Shown here in pieces: positions 17,964-26,738 of a stretch of 64,000 nt of DNA. The notes beneath the pieces are model-generated. The model was not told the DNA's origin and did not search any database. It saw only the letters and a program-made list of their open reading frames with translations. This DNA is from UBA9926 sp018645765 (GTDB lineage Bacteria > Pseudomonadota > Gammaproteobacteria > Pseudomonadales > Azotimanducaceae). The first letter of the stretch is position 1. Each line of letters begins with the position of its first letter. The stretch is from assembly GCA_949372755.1 (NCBI GenBank), contig CASIBO010000004.1, forward strand, positions 62,001-126,000, given 5' to 3'. Both the position numbers and the translations under genes were made by a program.

Positions 17964-19109
17964 ATGTCCGACGTCACCCCTTTCAAAATTGATATCCCGG
18001 TCGAGCAACTCACCGATCTAAAGCTGCGTTTGGCGATGACCCGGATGCCGGATGCGGAAACCCCTGGTGATTGGTCTCAGGGCGTTCCGCTCGCTTATAT
18101 GATTGAGGTGAAGGACTATTGGGAAAAATCCTATCACTGGCCAGATCGGCAAACGCGGCTCAATCGCTGGCCCGGGTTTAAGACGACCTTATCGGAAGTG
18201 GACATACACTTTTTGCATATTCGGTCTAAACATCATGACGCTCGACCACTTTTAATGACCCATGGCTGGCCCGGATCAATTGTGGAGTTTCAAAAGGTCA
18301 TCGAAGCCTTAACGGATCCTTGCGCCCATGGCGGCACCGCCGAACAGGCCTTTCATCTGGTTTGTCCAACCCTCCCTGGCTTTGGCTTTTCGGGTCAACC
18401 CACTCAGCCGGGGTGGGGCATTGAAAAGATCGCCGAGGCCTGGGATGAGCTTATGCTGCGGCTTGGCTATACCCAATATCTCGCCCAAGGCGGTGACTGG
18501 GGCGCCATTGTTACAACAGCCATCGGCGTTCAAAACCTAGGGCATTGTCAAGGCATCCACGTCACCATGCCAATCGTGACACCCGATCCCGAGACGATGA
18601 GTGACTTAACCGATGCGGAACGCGACAGCCTTGCTGCCATGCAGTTCTATCAAAACCATGACTCCGGATACTCCAAGCAGCAAAGCACGCGCCCTCAAAC
18701 GCTAGGCTATGGTCTTGCCGACTCACCCATGGGACAGGCGGCGTGGATTTTGGAAAAATTCTATCAGTGGATGGATTGCGATGGACTGCCCCAGAACATC
18801 GTAAGTCTCGATGAACTGCTGGATAACGTCATGCTCTATTGGTTACCGAATGCGGGCGCTTCTTCTGCTCGGATTTACTGGGAAAGTTTTGGCAGCAGCA
18901 CTTTGTCATCCTTACCGGTTACCGTACCATCTGCGATCAGCATCTTTCCGAAAGAGATCTTCAAAACGTCTGAGCGATGGGCAAGGCAACGCTATCAGGA
19001 CCTTCGCTACTTCAATCAACTATCAAAAGGGGGTCATTTTGCCGCCTTCGAACAACCCGACTTATTTGTGCAAGAACTCCGTGCCGCGTTTGACCAAATG
19101 CGTGATTAA
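17964..19109 (+). CDS. Epoxide hydrolase (EHN domain, alpha/beta hydrolase)
   Basis: 381 residues. The N-terminal EHN segment (FKIDIPVEQLTDLKLRL ... WPDRQTRLNRWPGFKT) is typical of juvenile-hormone/microsomal-type epoxide hydrolases. The oxyanion motif is HGWPGS (about 99-104); the nucleophile Asp is in QGGDWGA; the catalytic His is in KGGHFAAFEQPD. It opens an epoxide to a trans-diol with water. It follows the quinone oxidoreductase with a CAGGAG ribosome site overlapping that gene's end, so they form an operon, presumably for detoxifying or degrading an oxygenated hydrocarbon. Confidence 0.92.
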   Translation: MSDVTPFKIDIPVEQLTDLKLRLAMTRMPDAETPGDWSQGVPLAYMIEVKDYWEKSYHWPDRQTRLNRWPGFKTTLSEVDIHFLHIRSKHHDARPLLMTHGWPGSIVEFQKVIEALTDPCAHGGTAEQAFHLVCPTLPGFGFSGQPTQPGWGIEKIAEAWDELMLRLGYTQYLAQGGDWGAIVTTAIGVQNLGHCQGIHVTMPIVTPDPETMSDLTDAERDSLAAMQFYQNHDSGYSKQQSTRPQTLGYGLADSPMGQAAWILEKFYQWMDCDGLPQNIVSLDELLDNVMLYWLPNAGASSARIYWESFGSSTLSSLPVTVPSAISIFPKEIFKTSERWARQRYQDLRYFNQLSKGGHFAAFEQPDLFVQELRAAFDQMRD

Positions 19110-19126
19110 TCCTGCGCCTGAGCGGT

Positions 19127-20191
19127 CTATTTCACATCAGGCGTCGACGGGCTGCTGACCGCTGGATTCCTCAAAAACCGTTTCGGCGAGGCTGAGTACC
19201 AAATCCTGAACGCGTGCTGAAAGGAGCTGGGCTCAGAGTAACCAAGCATCTTGCTCACGTCTTTGACCGGATGGCCGTGACTCAACAACCGCATAGATTC
19301 TTTACGCCGATAATCCTGAAGAATTTCACTAAACTTCGTATCCTCTAACGCGAGGCGCCGGCGCAAGGTCGAGGTCTCCATCCCAAACGCCTCGGCCGCT
19401 AGTGGCATTGAGACCTTCTCAAAGGATCGACACGCCTGATCAATGTAATCGAGCACCCGTCCACCAACCCCATCAGAATCAGCCCGAGCCCGCAAGGTTG
19501 GCTGAATCAGAGCTTTAAAGTGTGACGCTATGCCCTCATTCGCAAAAATAGAAGGCTGCTCGACCTGATCTTTAGCCCAGACGACCTCGGTCACTTGGTC
19601 GCTCGTAACCCCAAGCTCAATTTGACGATTCAGGTATTCGGTCAAGGCCATCGGCCGACCACGGTAAATCAGCGCTTGAACCGGCAGCACCCCAGCCTTC
19701 GCCAATCTCGAAATACCCGACAGGAACTGCGCGACAAAAAAATGATGCTGCCAATCGTAAATCGGAATCCGCGGCAGGATTCGGATCGAAAAGGTCTTAG
19801 GGGTTTCAATCGTTGTATTGTAGACCACATTGGTGTCCATCAGCCGAGTATCCGCGACACATTGAATCGCAGCCTTGATCGTAGCCTGGGTCACCGCATA
19901 ACTCATCCGGGCGACCATCGGCTTTTTGAGCCCTGATTCTCGCCAAAAAACATCAAATGCGCCGGGATCCTTCTCTAAAATAGTTTCCATGTCACGGTTG
20001 ACTTGCTCGAAACTCAAAGAGAAGTTCGGGTCGAGACTTGAGTCCCCGTTCGACAAAACCTTCTCATAGATCGATGGTTTTAAAAAGCTACGGTCTCGAC
20101 CAAACTGATAGATCGAGATAACAGCCGGGCCATAAAACCAGACGAATTGTTGCTTATCACCGCTACCAACCTTGGCACCTGCCTCTTTCAC
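19127..20191 (-). CDS. AraC family transcriptional regulator (OruR/ArgR-like)
   Basis: 354 residues. The C-terminal ~100 residues carry two helix-turn-helix units: MPLAAEAFGMETSTLRRRLALEDTKFSEILQDYRR and VKDVSKMLGYSEPSSFQHAFRIWYSASPKRFL. The N-terminal ~200 residues fit the arabinose-binding-like ligand domain of OruR-type regulators. GTG start with AAAGGA upstream. It faces the epoxide hydrolase operon tail to tail, so regulation of that operon is possible but not shown; its ligand is unknown. Confidence 0.88.
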   Translation of the reverse strand: MKEAGAKVGSGDKQQFVWFYGPAVISIYQFGRDRSFLKPSIYEKVLSNGDSSLDPNFSLSFEQVNRDMETILEKDPGAFDVFWRESGLKKPMVARMSYAVTQATIKAAIQCVADTRLMDTNVVYNTTIETPKTFSIRILPRIPIYDWQHHFFVAQFLSGISRLAKAGVLPVQALIYRGRPMALTEYLNRQIELGVTSDQVTEVVWAKDQVEQPSIFANEGIASHFKALIQPTLRARADSDGVGGRVLDYIDQACRSFEKVSMPLAAEAFGMETSTLRRRLALEDTKFSEILQDYRRKESMRLLSHGHPVKDVSKMLGYSEPSSFQHAFRIWYSASPKRFLRNPAVSSPSTPDVK

Positions 20192-20470
20192 CGGAACGCG
20201 TCCTTTTAATAGCCCCTTACAACCTGGCTTACACCCTTGCTTGAACCCTTTTCAAACAGAAATAAGGGTCCCACCCCTTGGTCAACAAGACACTGCGAGA
20301 CCTTAGGCCGACGATCACCTTACAGTTAATCTACACCGATATAGTTACAGAAGAGAATACTTTTGCGCGAAAAGAACAATATTTACTGCTTTTTGAGAAG
20401 ATCAAGCCGGATCTCACCGCTTCTTCGAGCGCGCATCCCAGGCCGCTACCCGTGCTTCAACGCCGAAAAT

Positions 20471-21340
20471 TTAAGTCGGCTTTTTCATGAGCAGAGCAGG
20501 GGTGCGGTCTTTATAAGCCTGATAGGCTGCTTCTCGACCCCATTTACGATCGGCACGGGCCTCAAGCATGCGAACGCCGCTAACGTAGTTCATCAGCACG
20601 AATACAAAAATAGGCGAAATCAACGCAAAATGCTGAAGCCCCTGGAGCACGGGGTAAGCAATTAGCGCAATCCCAAACCACAATAGAATCTCGCCAAAAT
20701 AGTTAGGATGCCTGGACCAAGCCCAAAGACCTGACTGGATAAATTGATCGCGATTCGCGGGATCCTGGCGAAATCGTGTCTTTTGTGCATCTGAGACCAC
20801 TTCGATGCCAAATCCAACCAACCAAACTAGCCCACCAATAAGAGCCCAATAATCTAACGGCAACTTCTCAGACGCGGTCATTGCCGCCAGGGCCGCCGAC
20901 AGCGTAATGGCAACCCACAACCCTTGTAGCGTCCAGGTCATGAAAAACTGCAAAAAATCCGTTTTCATTTCACGGAACCGGCGATCTTCACCAGCGGACA
21001 ACACCCGCCGGAACAAAAATTGACCGAGTCGGGTTGCCCAGATCAGTACCAGCGCCCCGATTAAATAGTCTCGCGGGTTTGATTCAGGAACAAAACTCAG
21101 GGCAATCGCCACCAGCGTGATGTAGGTTAAACTTCCGGCCAGATCGTAAAATTTTTCTGTACTGAAACCATAGGCCGGGACAAACGCGCACCACTGAACA
21201 GCAAAGCTCAAAGCAACACAACCAGCAAAAATCGGCAACCCCTGCACCATGACCCCCTCATCTGAGCCCATGTAAGCCATTGCCAAGCCCAGCAGGATCG
21301 CAAACAACGTACCCGTGATCCAAATCGCGTTTTTCGACAT
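20471..21340 (-). CDS. DUF1295 family membrane protein, steroid 5-alpha-reductase-like
   Basis: 289 residues from ATG 21340, chosen because GGGGAG lies 6 nt upstream; an ATG at 21364 would add eight residues. Multiple membrane helices. The C-terminal signature GLWAWSRHPNYFGEILLWFGIAL is shared by the steroid 5-alpha-reductase/isoprenylcysteine methyltransferase fold, and it ends with LEARADRKWGREAAYQAYKDRTPALL. DUF1295 members are thought to be NADPH-dependent lipid reductases; the substrate is unknown. Confidence 0.86.
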   Translation of the reverse strand: MSKNAIWITGTLFAILLGLAMAYMGSDEGVMVQGLPIFAGCVALSFAVQWCAFVPAYGFSTEKFYDLAGSLTYITLVAIALSFVPESNPRDYLIGALVLIWATRLGQFLFRRVLSAGEDRRFREMKTDFLQFFMTWTLQGLWVAITLSAALAAMTASEKLPLDYWALIGGLVWLVGFGIEVVSDAQKTRFRQDPANRDQFIQSGLWAWSRHPNYFGEILLWFGIALIAYPVLQGLQHFALISPIFVFVLMNYVSGVRMLEARADRKWGREAAYQAYKDRTPALLMKKPT

Positions 21341-21686
21341 CCTTAACTCCCCTATGATTCTCAACTGTTGATTATCAACGCTTTATTAACCCTGACCACC
21401 TCTGTTAAAAGCCGCTTAATCGGACCGCGTCTTGCGATCGTCTGGCCTAGGCCGATCAGGTCAATCGCGCCGCCCATTATTTGCCCGCCGAGCACCATCA
21501 GGACGAAGCTTTCAGCCCAATATCGAATCAGAGCCCTGCGATCATGACCCAGCCCCGCCTGCCCTACTAAAACGCCTCAAACCCAAAAAAGCAGGCTCCA
21601 GCGTCGTCCGGGTGGGCGGCCTGACGCGACTCAACCTGGGCCTTAATCGCATCCCCCTTTTAAACGCCCGCACCCACGCCGTCCCT
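21341..21686. other. Gene-free stretch upstream of DUF1295 gene
   Basis: No supportable gene. A plus-strand open frame here runs into the nuclease gene on the other strand and reads as a shadow. An AT-rich block (TTGATTATCAACG) sits at about 21368 and may be part of a promoter for the DUF1295 gene. Confidence 0.45.
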
Positions 21687-22607
21687 TCATGGCGCCGCCA
21701 TCAAGGTGTTCATCAGTCCCGCCAACCGGTACCCCGCTTGTGCAAGACGCAATTTGGCCACAGGCCAATTAATCGCTTGGTAATCAGGACTTAGGGCATA
21801 GCGCTGAGTCGACCAAGGCTCGCACCCAGACTCGGATTTACGACAGTACTGAACCCTTGGATGGGTCACCAAATCCATAGACTCTTGCGCCCAACTCAGC
21901 GCAGTTCCCTGATCAAAGCCGTCGGCGCCAGGCAGAGCGAGTAATTCGACCAAAAGATCCGAGCGTGACTTTCCGGTTGTGGCCACTAAGCAAAAATCCC
22001 AAACGCCATGAAGATTGGCGCAATCGTCATACCCCGTGACCTGTGTGCGATTACCCCCTAGATCCTCAAAAAAACTCACGTGGAGGGGTTGATGGAGATC
22101 TCCGATCCAATGACTCAAAAACATCAACGATTGCAAACGAGACCAAGACGACAACTCAGCCTGTTGCAGCAAACCAATGTGGGTTTCAATTGCGGTTAAA
22201 AGACAGCCCGTTACGCACTTGTCGTAGTTGACGGTGGACGCATCACGCGCAACATTGACATAGTGCCAAGACGCAACCGACCTGTACTGTTTTAAGGGCC
22301 GAACCTGATCCGCCCAAGTACACAAGTCCGCAAACGCCAGCGCCTTGCCTTCAAACACATCTTCCCGCTGTGCATCCGGCAGCGCCTGCATCAACACCTG
22401 TATTCGTGCCTTGACCGAGTCGGTCAATTGGCTTTCCGCAACCTCGCAGGTCAATTGATGACCCGTTGCCGACCAACCCAGTGCAGCGGGCAACCAAAAG
22501 CAACTGCCAAGCGCCATCAGGACCGCGGTCACGCGCCGTGTTTGCCGGGCAAGGGTCGGCTTAACCCTATTTCGGAGCCGAGGTTTTAAGGGCTTAACCG
22601 TTATCAT
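21687..22607 (-). CDS. S1/P1 family secreted nuclease
   Basis: 306 residues. A basic start and hydrophobic segment (VTAVLMALGSCFWLPAALG) form a signal peptide, and the mature enzyme would begin with W at about residue 45 (GWSATGHQ), whose backbone binds zinc in this family. Further Zn ligands sit in DLCTWADQVR, SWHYVN, MFLSHWIGDLHQPLHVSF and LGGNRTQ, ending with NLHGVWD. Predicted Zn-dependent periplasmic or secreted nuclease/phosphatase that degrades single-stranded nucleic acids. It lies 20 bp from the peroxiredoxin gene upstream and is probably cotranscribed with it. Confidence 0.93.
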   Translation of the reverse strand: MITVKPLKPRLRNRVKPTLARQTRRVTAVLMALGSCFWLPAALGWSATGHQLTCEVAESQLTDSVKARIQVLMQALPDAQREDVFEGKALAFADLCTWADQVRPLKQYRSVASWHYVNVARDASTVNYDKCVTGCLLTAIETHIGLLQQAELSSWSRLQSLMFLSHWIGDLHQPLHVSFFEDLGGNRTQVTGYDDCANLHGVWDFCLVATTGKSRSDLLVELLALPGADGFDQGTALSWAQESMDLVTHPRVQYCRKSESGCEPWSTQRYALSPDYQAINWPVAKLRLAQAGYRLAGLMNTLMAAP

Positions 22608-22627
22608 TATATTCCACCTGAGTGTTG

Positions 22628-23092
22628 TTAACCGCTCGCGCGCGCTTGAGATTCAATGAACCGTTTCAAAAAGCTCACGTGTTCGTTCACTCGGAAATCT
22701 GCCTGCAGCGCATCGATAATAACGCCCTCAGGGCTGATCAAATAAGTGACTCGACGCACCCCTAGCCCCAGCGGCCCATTCACTTTATAGGCCTTGATGA
22801 CGGTTTTGTCGGCATCTACTAACAACGGAAACGGCAATTCGTACTGGCTCGCAAACCGAGCATGGCTGTCCTCACTCTGAGGGCTAATCGCCAGCACCGG
22901 CAGTGAGAGAGCTTCTAAGTCTTCGTGCATATCACGTATGCCACAAGCTTGTTTCGTTCATCCTGGCGTGAAATCGGCTGGATAAAAGTACAAAACCAAA
23001 GCACGGCTACTGATAAAGTCCGCCAAACTAATCAGATTACCCGACTGATCCGGTAGCGAAAATGCTGGCGCTGTATCCCCTGACTTTAACAT
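22628..23092 (-). CDS. bcp: BCP-type peroxiredoxin with in-frame TGA at catalytic Cys (probable selenoprotein)
   Basis: 154 residues if TGA at 22958-22960 is read as selenocysteine. The protein starts MLKSGDTAPAFSLPDQSG and continues LVLYFYPADFTPG-U45-TKQAC50GIRD. E. coli BCP has FTPGCTKQAC with peroxidatic Cys45 and resolving Cys50, so the TGA replaces exactly the peroxidatic Cys and the frame continues intact to the stop at 22628 (…ISPEGVIIDALQADFRVNEHV). GAGGAG lies 5 nt before ATG 23092. A stem-loop that could serve as a bacterial SECIS begins 13 nt after the TGA. It would reduce hydroperoxides using thiols; Sec would raise nucleophilicity. An automatic caller would see only the 100-residue C-terminal part. 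A nonsense mutation is the alternative but would have to hit precisely this codon. Confidence 0.88.
22923..22946 (-). promoter_or_regulatory. Candidate SECIS stem-loop after the TGA codon
   Basis: On the minus strand, GTG-G-CATA (22944-22937) pairs with TATGCAC (22931-22925) with one bulged G; the loop is CGTGA. A T-A pair and a T-G pair extend the base. The loop begins 21 nt after the TGA, within the range usual for bacterial SECIS elements recognised by SelB. The structure was drawn by hand. Confidence 0.55.
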
Positions 23093-23205
23093 TGCTTCTC
23101 CTCAAATCTTTATCTGCCAATAAACCCATTACACTCATTGCATAACAGCTGACCAAGCCGGGCTTATTGGCGCTCCCCGCTTTGGCTCGACCTGTCGCGC
23201 AAACC

Positions 23206-23240
23206 TTTTACCAAACTTTTACCAAATCTTTTACCAAACC
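23206..23240 (+). repeat. Three direct repeats of TTTTACCAAA
   Basis: Copies begin at 23206, 23217 and 23229, spaced 11 and 12 bp, roughly one helical turn. They lie in the divergent region between the peroxiredoxin and nitroreductase genes. The rest of 23093-23393 holds no gene I can support. Confidence 0.6.
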
Positions 23241-23393
23241 TTCGGCATGCCACGCTTTCCCTTTAGATGCTATCACTGTCGCTCTCGCGGTCCTAGTCAG
23301 CCGGTGGATCAACCAAGCCCATGCAAAGATGCCAATCTCGAATAGATTGAGCGATAATAACCGAGCCTGAACCGCCAATCTGGAGGCAACCTG

Positions 23394-24062
23394 ATGGAAA
23401 CTTACGAGGTCATGAAAACCACCTTTGCGGCACGATCCTTTACAGATCGCGTCATCTCGAATGACACCCTGTACCGGATATTAGATCATGCCAGATTTGC
23501 CCCCAGTGGCGGTAATCGCCAGGGCTGGAAAGTCTTGGTGATCACGGAGCCCGCGTTGAGAGCTGATTTACAAGCCCTCATGGCGCCCACAATCCAAGCT
23601 TACAAAGCCATGGCAGTCGCCGGCGAAACGCCTTTCAACAGCATTTCACCCTCCACCGTGACCCAGGCCAGCATCGACGCTATGTCTCCTGACATGCCCT
23701 TTACCGGACAACTCACGCAAGCGCCGGTTGTGCTGGTGGTTACCGTCGATTTGAACCTTGTGACCGCGTTCGACAAGGATCTCGACCGCGTTGGCGTGAT
23801 CGCTGGCGCCTCTATCTACCCCTTTGTCTGGAACATCCTGCTCGCTGCGCGCAATGAAGGTTTAGGCGGGGTCCTCACAACCTTTCTCAGCCATACAGAG
23901 CCCGAAGCCAAGCATCTTTTAGGCATTCCAACCGACCATGCGATCGCAGCACTCGTCGGCATTGGTGAACCGACTCGGCAGCTCACTAAATTAAAACGTC
24001 ATCCGGTAACCGCTTTTACAGCCCTGAATCATTTTTCGGGAGCGCCACTCGATGCCCCATGA
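23394..24062 (+). CDS. Nitroreductase family FMN-dependent oxidoreductase
   Basis: 222 residues. Nitroreductase-fold FMN motifs: FAARSFTDRVISNDTLYRILDHARFAPSGGNRQGWKVLVI at the N-terminus (phosphate-binding Arg/Ser and the PSGGNRQ loop) and the GLGGVLTTFLS segment near residue 165. GGAGG lies 7 nt before the ATG. Its stop overlaps the trhO start by 11 bp. The substrate could be a nitro compound, quinone or enone. FbiB-type dehydro-F420-0 reductases share this fold, so it is a distant candidate for that missing step (inference only). Confidence 0.88.
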   Translation: METYEVMKTTFAARSFTDRVISNDTLYRILDHARFAPSGGNRQGWKVLVITEPALRADLQALMAPTIQAYKAMAVAGETPFNSISPSTVTQASIDAMSPDMPFTGQLTQAPVVLVVTVDLNLVTAFDKDLDRVGVIAGASIYPFVWNILLAARNEGLGGVLTTFLSHTEPEAKHLLGIPTDHAIAALVGIGEPTRQLTKLKRHPVTAFTALNHFSGAPLDAP

Positions 24063-25077
24063 CGCCGGCGCCGCCGAACCCTTTGTGGTCTCGGCCTTTT
24101 ACCTCTTTGCCAGAATAGAATCGCCTGAAACACTGCGAAAGACACTACTAAGGTTAGTCGGCCGCTTTAATATCTTGGGCACGATGTTGGTCGCCCCGGA
24201 AGGAATTAATGGCACCGTTGCAGGCTCGCGGCGCGAAACAGATCAGCTATTTGACGCCATCCGAGAAGATCCGCGCCTGCGCAATCTGCAAACCAAAGAA
24301 TCCTACTGCGCCGGGGCACCGTTCCTGCGCGCAAAGGTGAAGCTAAAAAAAGAAATCGTCACCATGGGCCAACCCGACCTAGACCCCGCTCACGATGCCG
24401 GCAAGTACGTCGCGGCAGAAGACTGGAACGCGTTGATTCAAGACCCCTCCGTGATGTTGATCGATACGCGCAATGATTACGAAGTCGAAGTGGGTACCTT
24501 TCAAGGCGCTTTGAACCCAGAAACCCAGTCCTTTCGCGACTTTCCCGATTACGCCGCGCGCACACTGCCGGCCAACAAGGATCAGAAAATTGCGATGTTT
24601 TGCACAGGCGGTATTCGATGCGAAAAATCAACGGCCTACCTCAAGTCGCAAGGATACTCTGAGGTTTATCACCTTGATGGCGGAATCCTGAAGTATTTGG
24701 AAACTGTGCCAAAGGCAGAGTCGCTCTGGCAGGGGGCTTGTTTCGTCTTCGATGAGCGTGTGGCGGTTGATCATGACTTACAACCTGCGGGCTACACCCA
24801 GTGTCATGCCTGTCGCCGGCCATTAACCGAGACTGATTTGAGGTTAGCGTCTTATACACAGGGTTTGTCCTGTCGGTACTGCATCGGGCAATTAACGAGC
24901 GATCAACAAGCGCGATTTGCCGAACGCGAAAAACAAGTCCAGCTCGCTAAGGCTCGGGGCGAGGCCCACATTGGCGATGCCGCACGTACAGATCAGGAAA
25001 AACGCAAAGCGCGGAAACTCAACTTAAAGCAAGCTCAAGCCGCGCGGCCCGGCACTCAAAACGGTCTGTCAGATTAA
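24052..25077 (+). CDS. trhO: tRNA uridine(34) 5-hydroxylase TrhO (YceA family)
   Basis: 341 residues. N-terminal acylphosphatase-like part (LLRLVGRFNILGTMLVAPEGINGTVAG), then a rhodanese domain (about 120-215) with the catalytic loop CTGGIRC (Cys184 to Cys190), then a C-terminal CHACRRPL ... CRYC four-cysteine motif. TrhO hydroxylates U34 of tRNA on the way to mo5U/cmo5U. GGGAG lies 9 nt before the ATG inside the nitroreductase end. A basic tail (EKRKARKLNLKQAQAARPG) closes the protein. Confidence 0.94.
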   Translation: MPHDAGAAEPFVVSAFYLFARIESPETLRKTLLRLVGRFNILGTMLVAPEGINGTVAGSRRETDQLFDAIREDPRLRNLQTKESYCAGAPFLRAKVKLKKEIVTMGQPDLDPAHDAGKYVAAEDWNALIQDPSVMLIDTRNDYEVEVGTFQGALNPETQSFRDFPDYAARTLPANKDQKIAMFCTGGIRCEKSTAYLKSQGYSEVYHLDGGILKYLETVPKAESLWQGACFVFDERVAVDHDLQPAGYTQCHACRRPLTETDLRLASYTQGLSCRYCIGQLTSDQQARFAEREKQVQLAKARGEAHIGDAARTDQEKRKARKLNLKQAQAARPGTQNGLSD

Positions 25078-25181
25078 ACATCCTGATGAACCCCAATAAA
25101 AGCTGCCGGTGACAAGCTGCTGAGACACCGCCAGCCAGGATCCTCAAAAAGGGCGACTGAAACTTCAGCATGAAACCCGCG

Positions 25182-25796
25182 TTATAACGTTAACGCTTTC
25201 ACGAATTGCGGCCGTGTTTTGAGCACATCGAAATAGGCAACAACCCGACTCAAACCGGGCCCGATCAACCCAAACCGTTCGGCGAGCACCAACGAGTAGC
25301 CCATATTGACGTCTGCCGCCGAAAAGGCGTTCCCTAGCAAATAAGGCCCTGTGCCCATTCCCACCTCAAGGGCTTGCAAACAGATGCTCGCCCGCTGCCG
25401 AGCATCATCGACGACGGCCGGTATCCGCTGGGCTTCAGGACGCACAACGGTATGCTGTGCAATATCGCCTAAGGGCCTCGCAAAAGTCGCCTCCGCAAAC
25501 CAGCTCCATTGCTGAAACATTGCAGCTGCTTGGGTACCCGCTGCGGGTTGGAGTCGGCCCGAGCCATAAGCATCGAGTAGATACTGCAACATTGCGCCCG
25601 ATTCAAACATCGTAAAGCCATCGTCGCGCAGGACCGGCACTTTTCCAGTTGGACTGAGCGCCCGCCAGCCTTCAGAATTCCGAAACTTTGACGAAAAATC
25701 GATGGTTTCAATGGTCAAAGGCAGATCCAACTCGAGACACAACCAAATCACTCGAAGCGATCGGGAGCCAGGAACATGATACAAAGTTAAAGCCAT
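25182..25796 (-). CDS. Glutathione S-transferase family protein
   Basis: 204 residues from ATG 25796, chosen because AAGGAG lies 10 nt upstream and because MALTLYHVPGSRSLRVIWLCLEL is the normal thioredoxin-like N-terminus. The cis-Pro motif GKVPVL is followed by ESGAMLQYLLDAYG (glutathione gamma-Glu contact). The all-alpha C-terminal domain contains GPYLLGNAFSAADVNMGY, with the N-capping S-x-x-D box. Ser13 is the likely catalytic hydroxyl. Substrate unknown. Confidence 0.9.
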   Translation of the reverse strand: MALTLYHVPGSRSLRVIWLCLELDLPLTIETIDFSSKFRNSEGWRALSPTGKVPVLRDDGFTMFESGAMLQYLLDAYGSGRLQPAAGTQAAAMFQQWSWFAEATFARPLGDIAQHTVVRPEAQRIPAVVDDARQRASICLQALEVGMGTGPYLLGNAFSAADVNMGYSLVLAERFGLIGPGLSRVVAYFDVLKTRPQFVKALTL

Positions 25797-25880
25797 GAGG
25801 CTATTACTCCTTGATAAACGACTGCGCGTTTGCAGCCACTGCCAACTTGCATAGCCCAAGATCTCTTGTAAAGTGAACGT

Positions 25881-26693
25881 ATGTCAACCACTCGAACAAA
25901 GATAGAAGCGCTTTGCCTTTTGAATGATGAGGACCTGCCGCTAGACCGATTGGCGCTATTGTTTGCAGCAGAACATCAAGCCCAAGACATTGACCTTGAG
26001 GGTTGTCTTCGCCATTTGGACACCCTTGCGGACGATTTCCTAGCAACGGTTCAGCCCATCGGAGCAGAACAATTAGTCTCATTCCTTGCCAACACACAGC
26101 AATTTATGGGCAATACCCAAGCGTATGGTCTTGCCGAAAACAGTTATCTGAACCGCGTGCTCGCCGTTCGACGCGGTATCCCGATTACCCTTGCACTGAT
26201 TTATTTGTCCGTTGCAGAACGGGTTGGCATTGCCGCAACCGGCATCAACTTCCCAGGACACTTCTTAATTCGCTTCCCTGAGCAGGACAATATTTTAATT
26301 GACCCTTTTGCAGGCCGCGCGCTGAGCCAATCAGACTGCCAAACTTTGCTTCGCCAGAACCTCGGCCCCGGCGCAACGCTTGAAGCGGCCCACCTTGAAG
26401 CGGCCAACCGGCGCGATCTGCTCATGCGTTTGATCGAAAACCTAAAACAAGGGTTTTGGCGCGGCCGTGCTTGGCAGGCAGCAGAACTGTGCCTTGAGCA
26501 GCAGCGCTTGCTTCGGCCGAACCAAGCGGCGCTTAAATTACAATTGGCCAACATTAGAGAATTGCGGGGCGACTTAGAGTCTGCAAAAAACCTCTACACT
26601 GGACTGATCCAAACCACAAAAGACTCGGATATTGGCAAACTCGCAGCACAACGCTTAATGGCCATGGGTCACTCAAGACGCAATCTTCACTGA
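25881..26693 (+). CDS. SirB1/YchA family transglutaminase-like, TPR-containing protein
   Basis: 270 residues. The transglutaminase-like core reads NSYLNRVLAVRRGIPITLALIYLSVAERVGIAATGINFPGHFLIRF, characteristic of the SirB1 N-terminal domain. The last ~70 residues form TPR-like helices (AALKLQLANIRELRGDLESAKNLYTGLI). The usual YchA partner genes (prmC/prfA region) are not here. Its biochemical role is not established. It is divergent from the GST gene, with 84 bp between the starts. Confidence 0.87.
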   Translation: MSTTRTKIEALCLLNDEDLPLDRLALLFAAEHQAQDIDLEGCLRHLDTLADDFLATVQPIGAEQLVSFLANTQQFMGNTQAYGLAENSYLNRVLAVRRGIPITLALIYLSVAERVGIAATGINFPGHFLIRFPEQDNILIDPFAGRALSQSDCQTLLRQNLGPGATLEAAHLEAANRRDLLMRLIENLKQGFWRGRAWQAAELCLEQQRLLRPNQAALKLQLANIRELRGDLESAKNLYTGLIQTTKDSDIGKLAAQRLMAMGHSRRNLH

Positions 26694-26738
26694 GACCTGG
26701 CCAAAACCCGAGACCAAGGCGACCCGAAACAGGCCGTC

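Noticed and set aside
20278..20665. Plus-strand open frames upstream of the AraC gene
   Set aside because: They overlap the DUF1295 gene antisense and lack coding character; the region is better read as intergenic.
21432..21794. Plus-strand 120-codon open frame
   Set aside because: It runs into the S1/P1 nuclease gene on the other strand, is arginine/proline-rich and has no ribosome site.
22628..22930. Independent 100-residue thioredoxin-fold protein starting at ATG 22930
   Set aside because: It would lack the catalytic Cys half of the fold; the intact peroxiredoxin reading through the TGA explains both halves and has the ribosome site.
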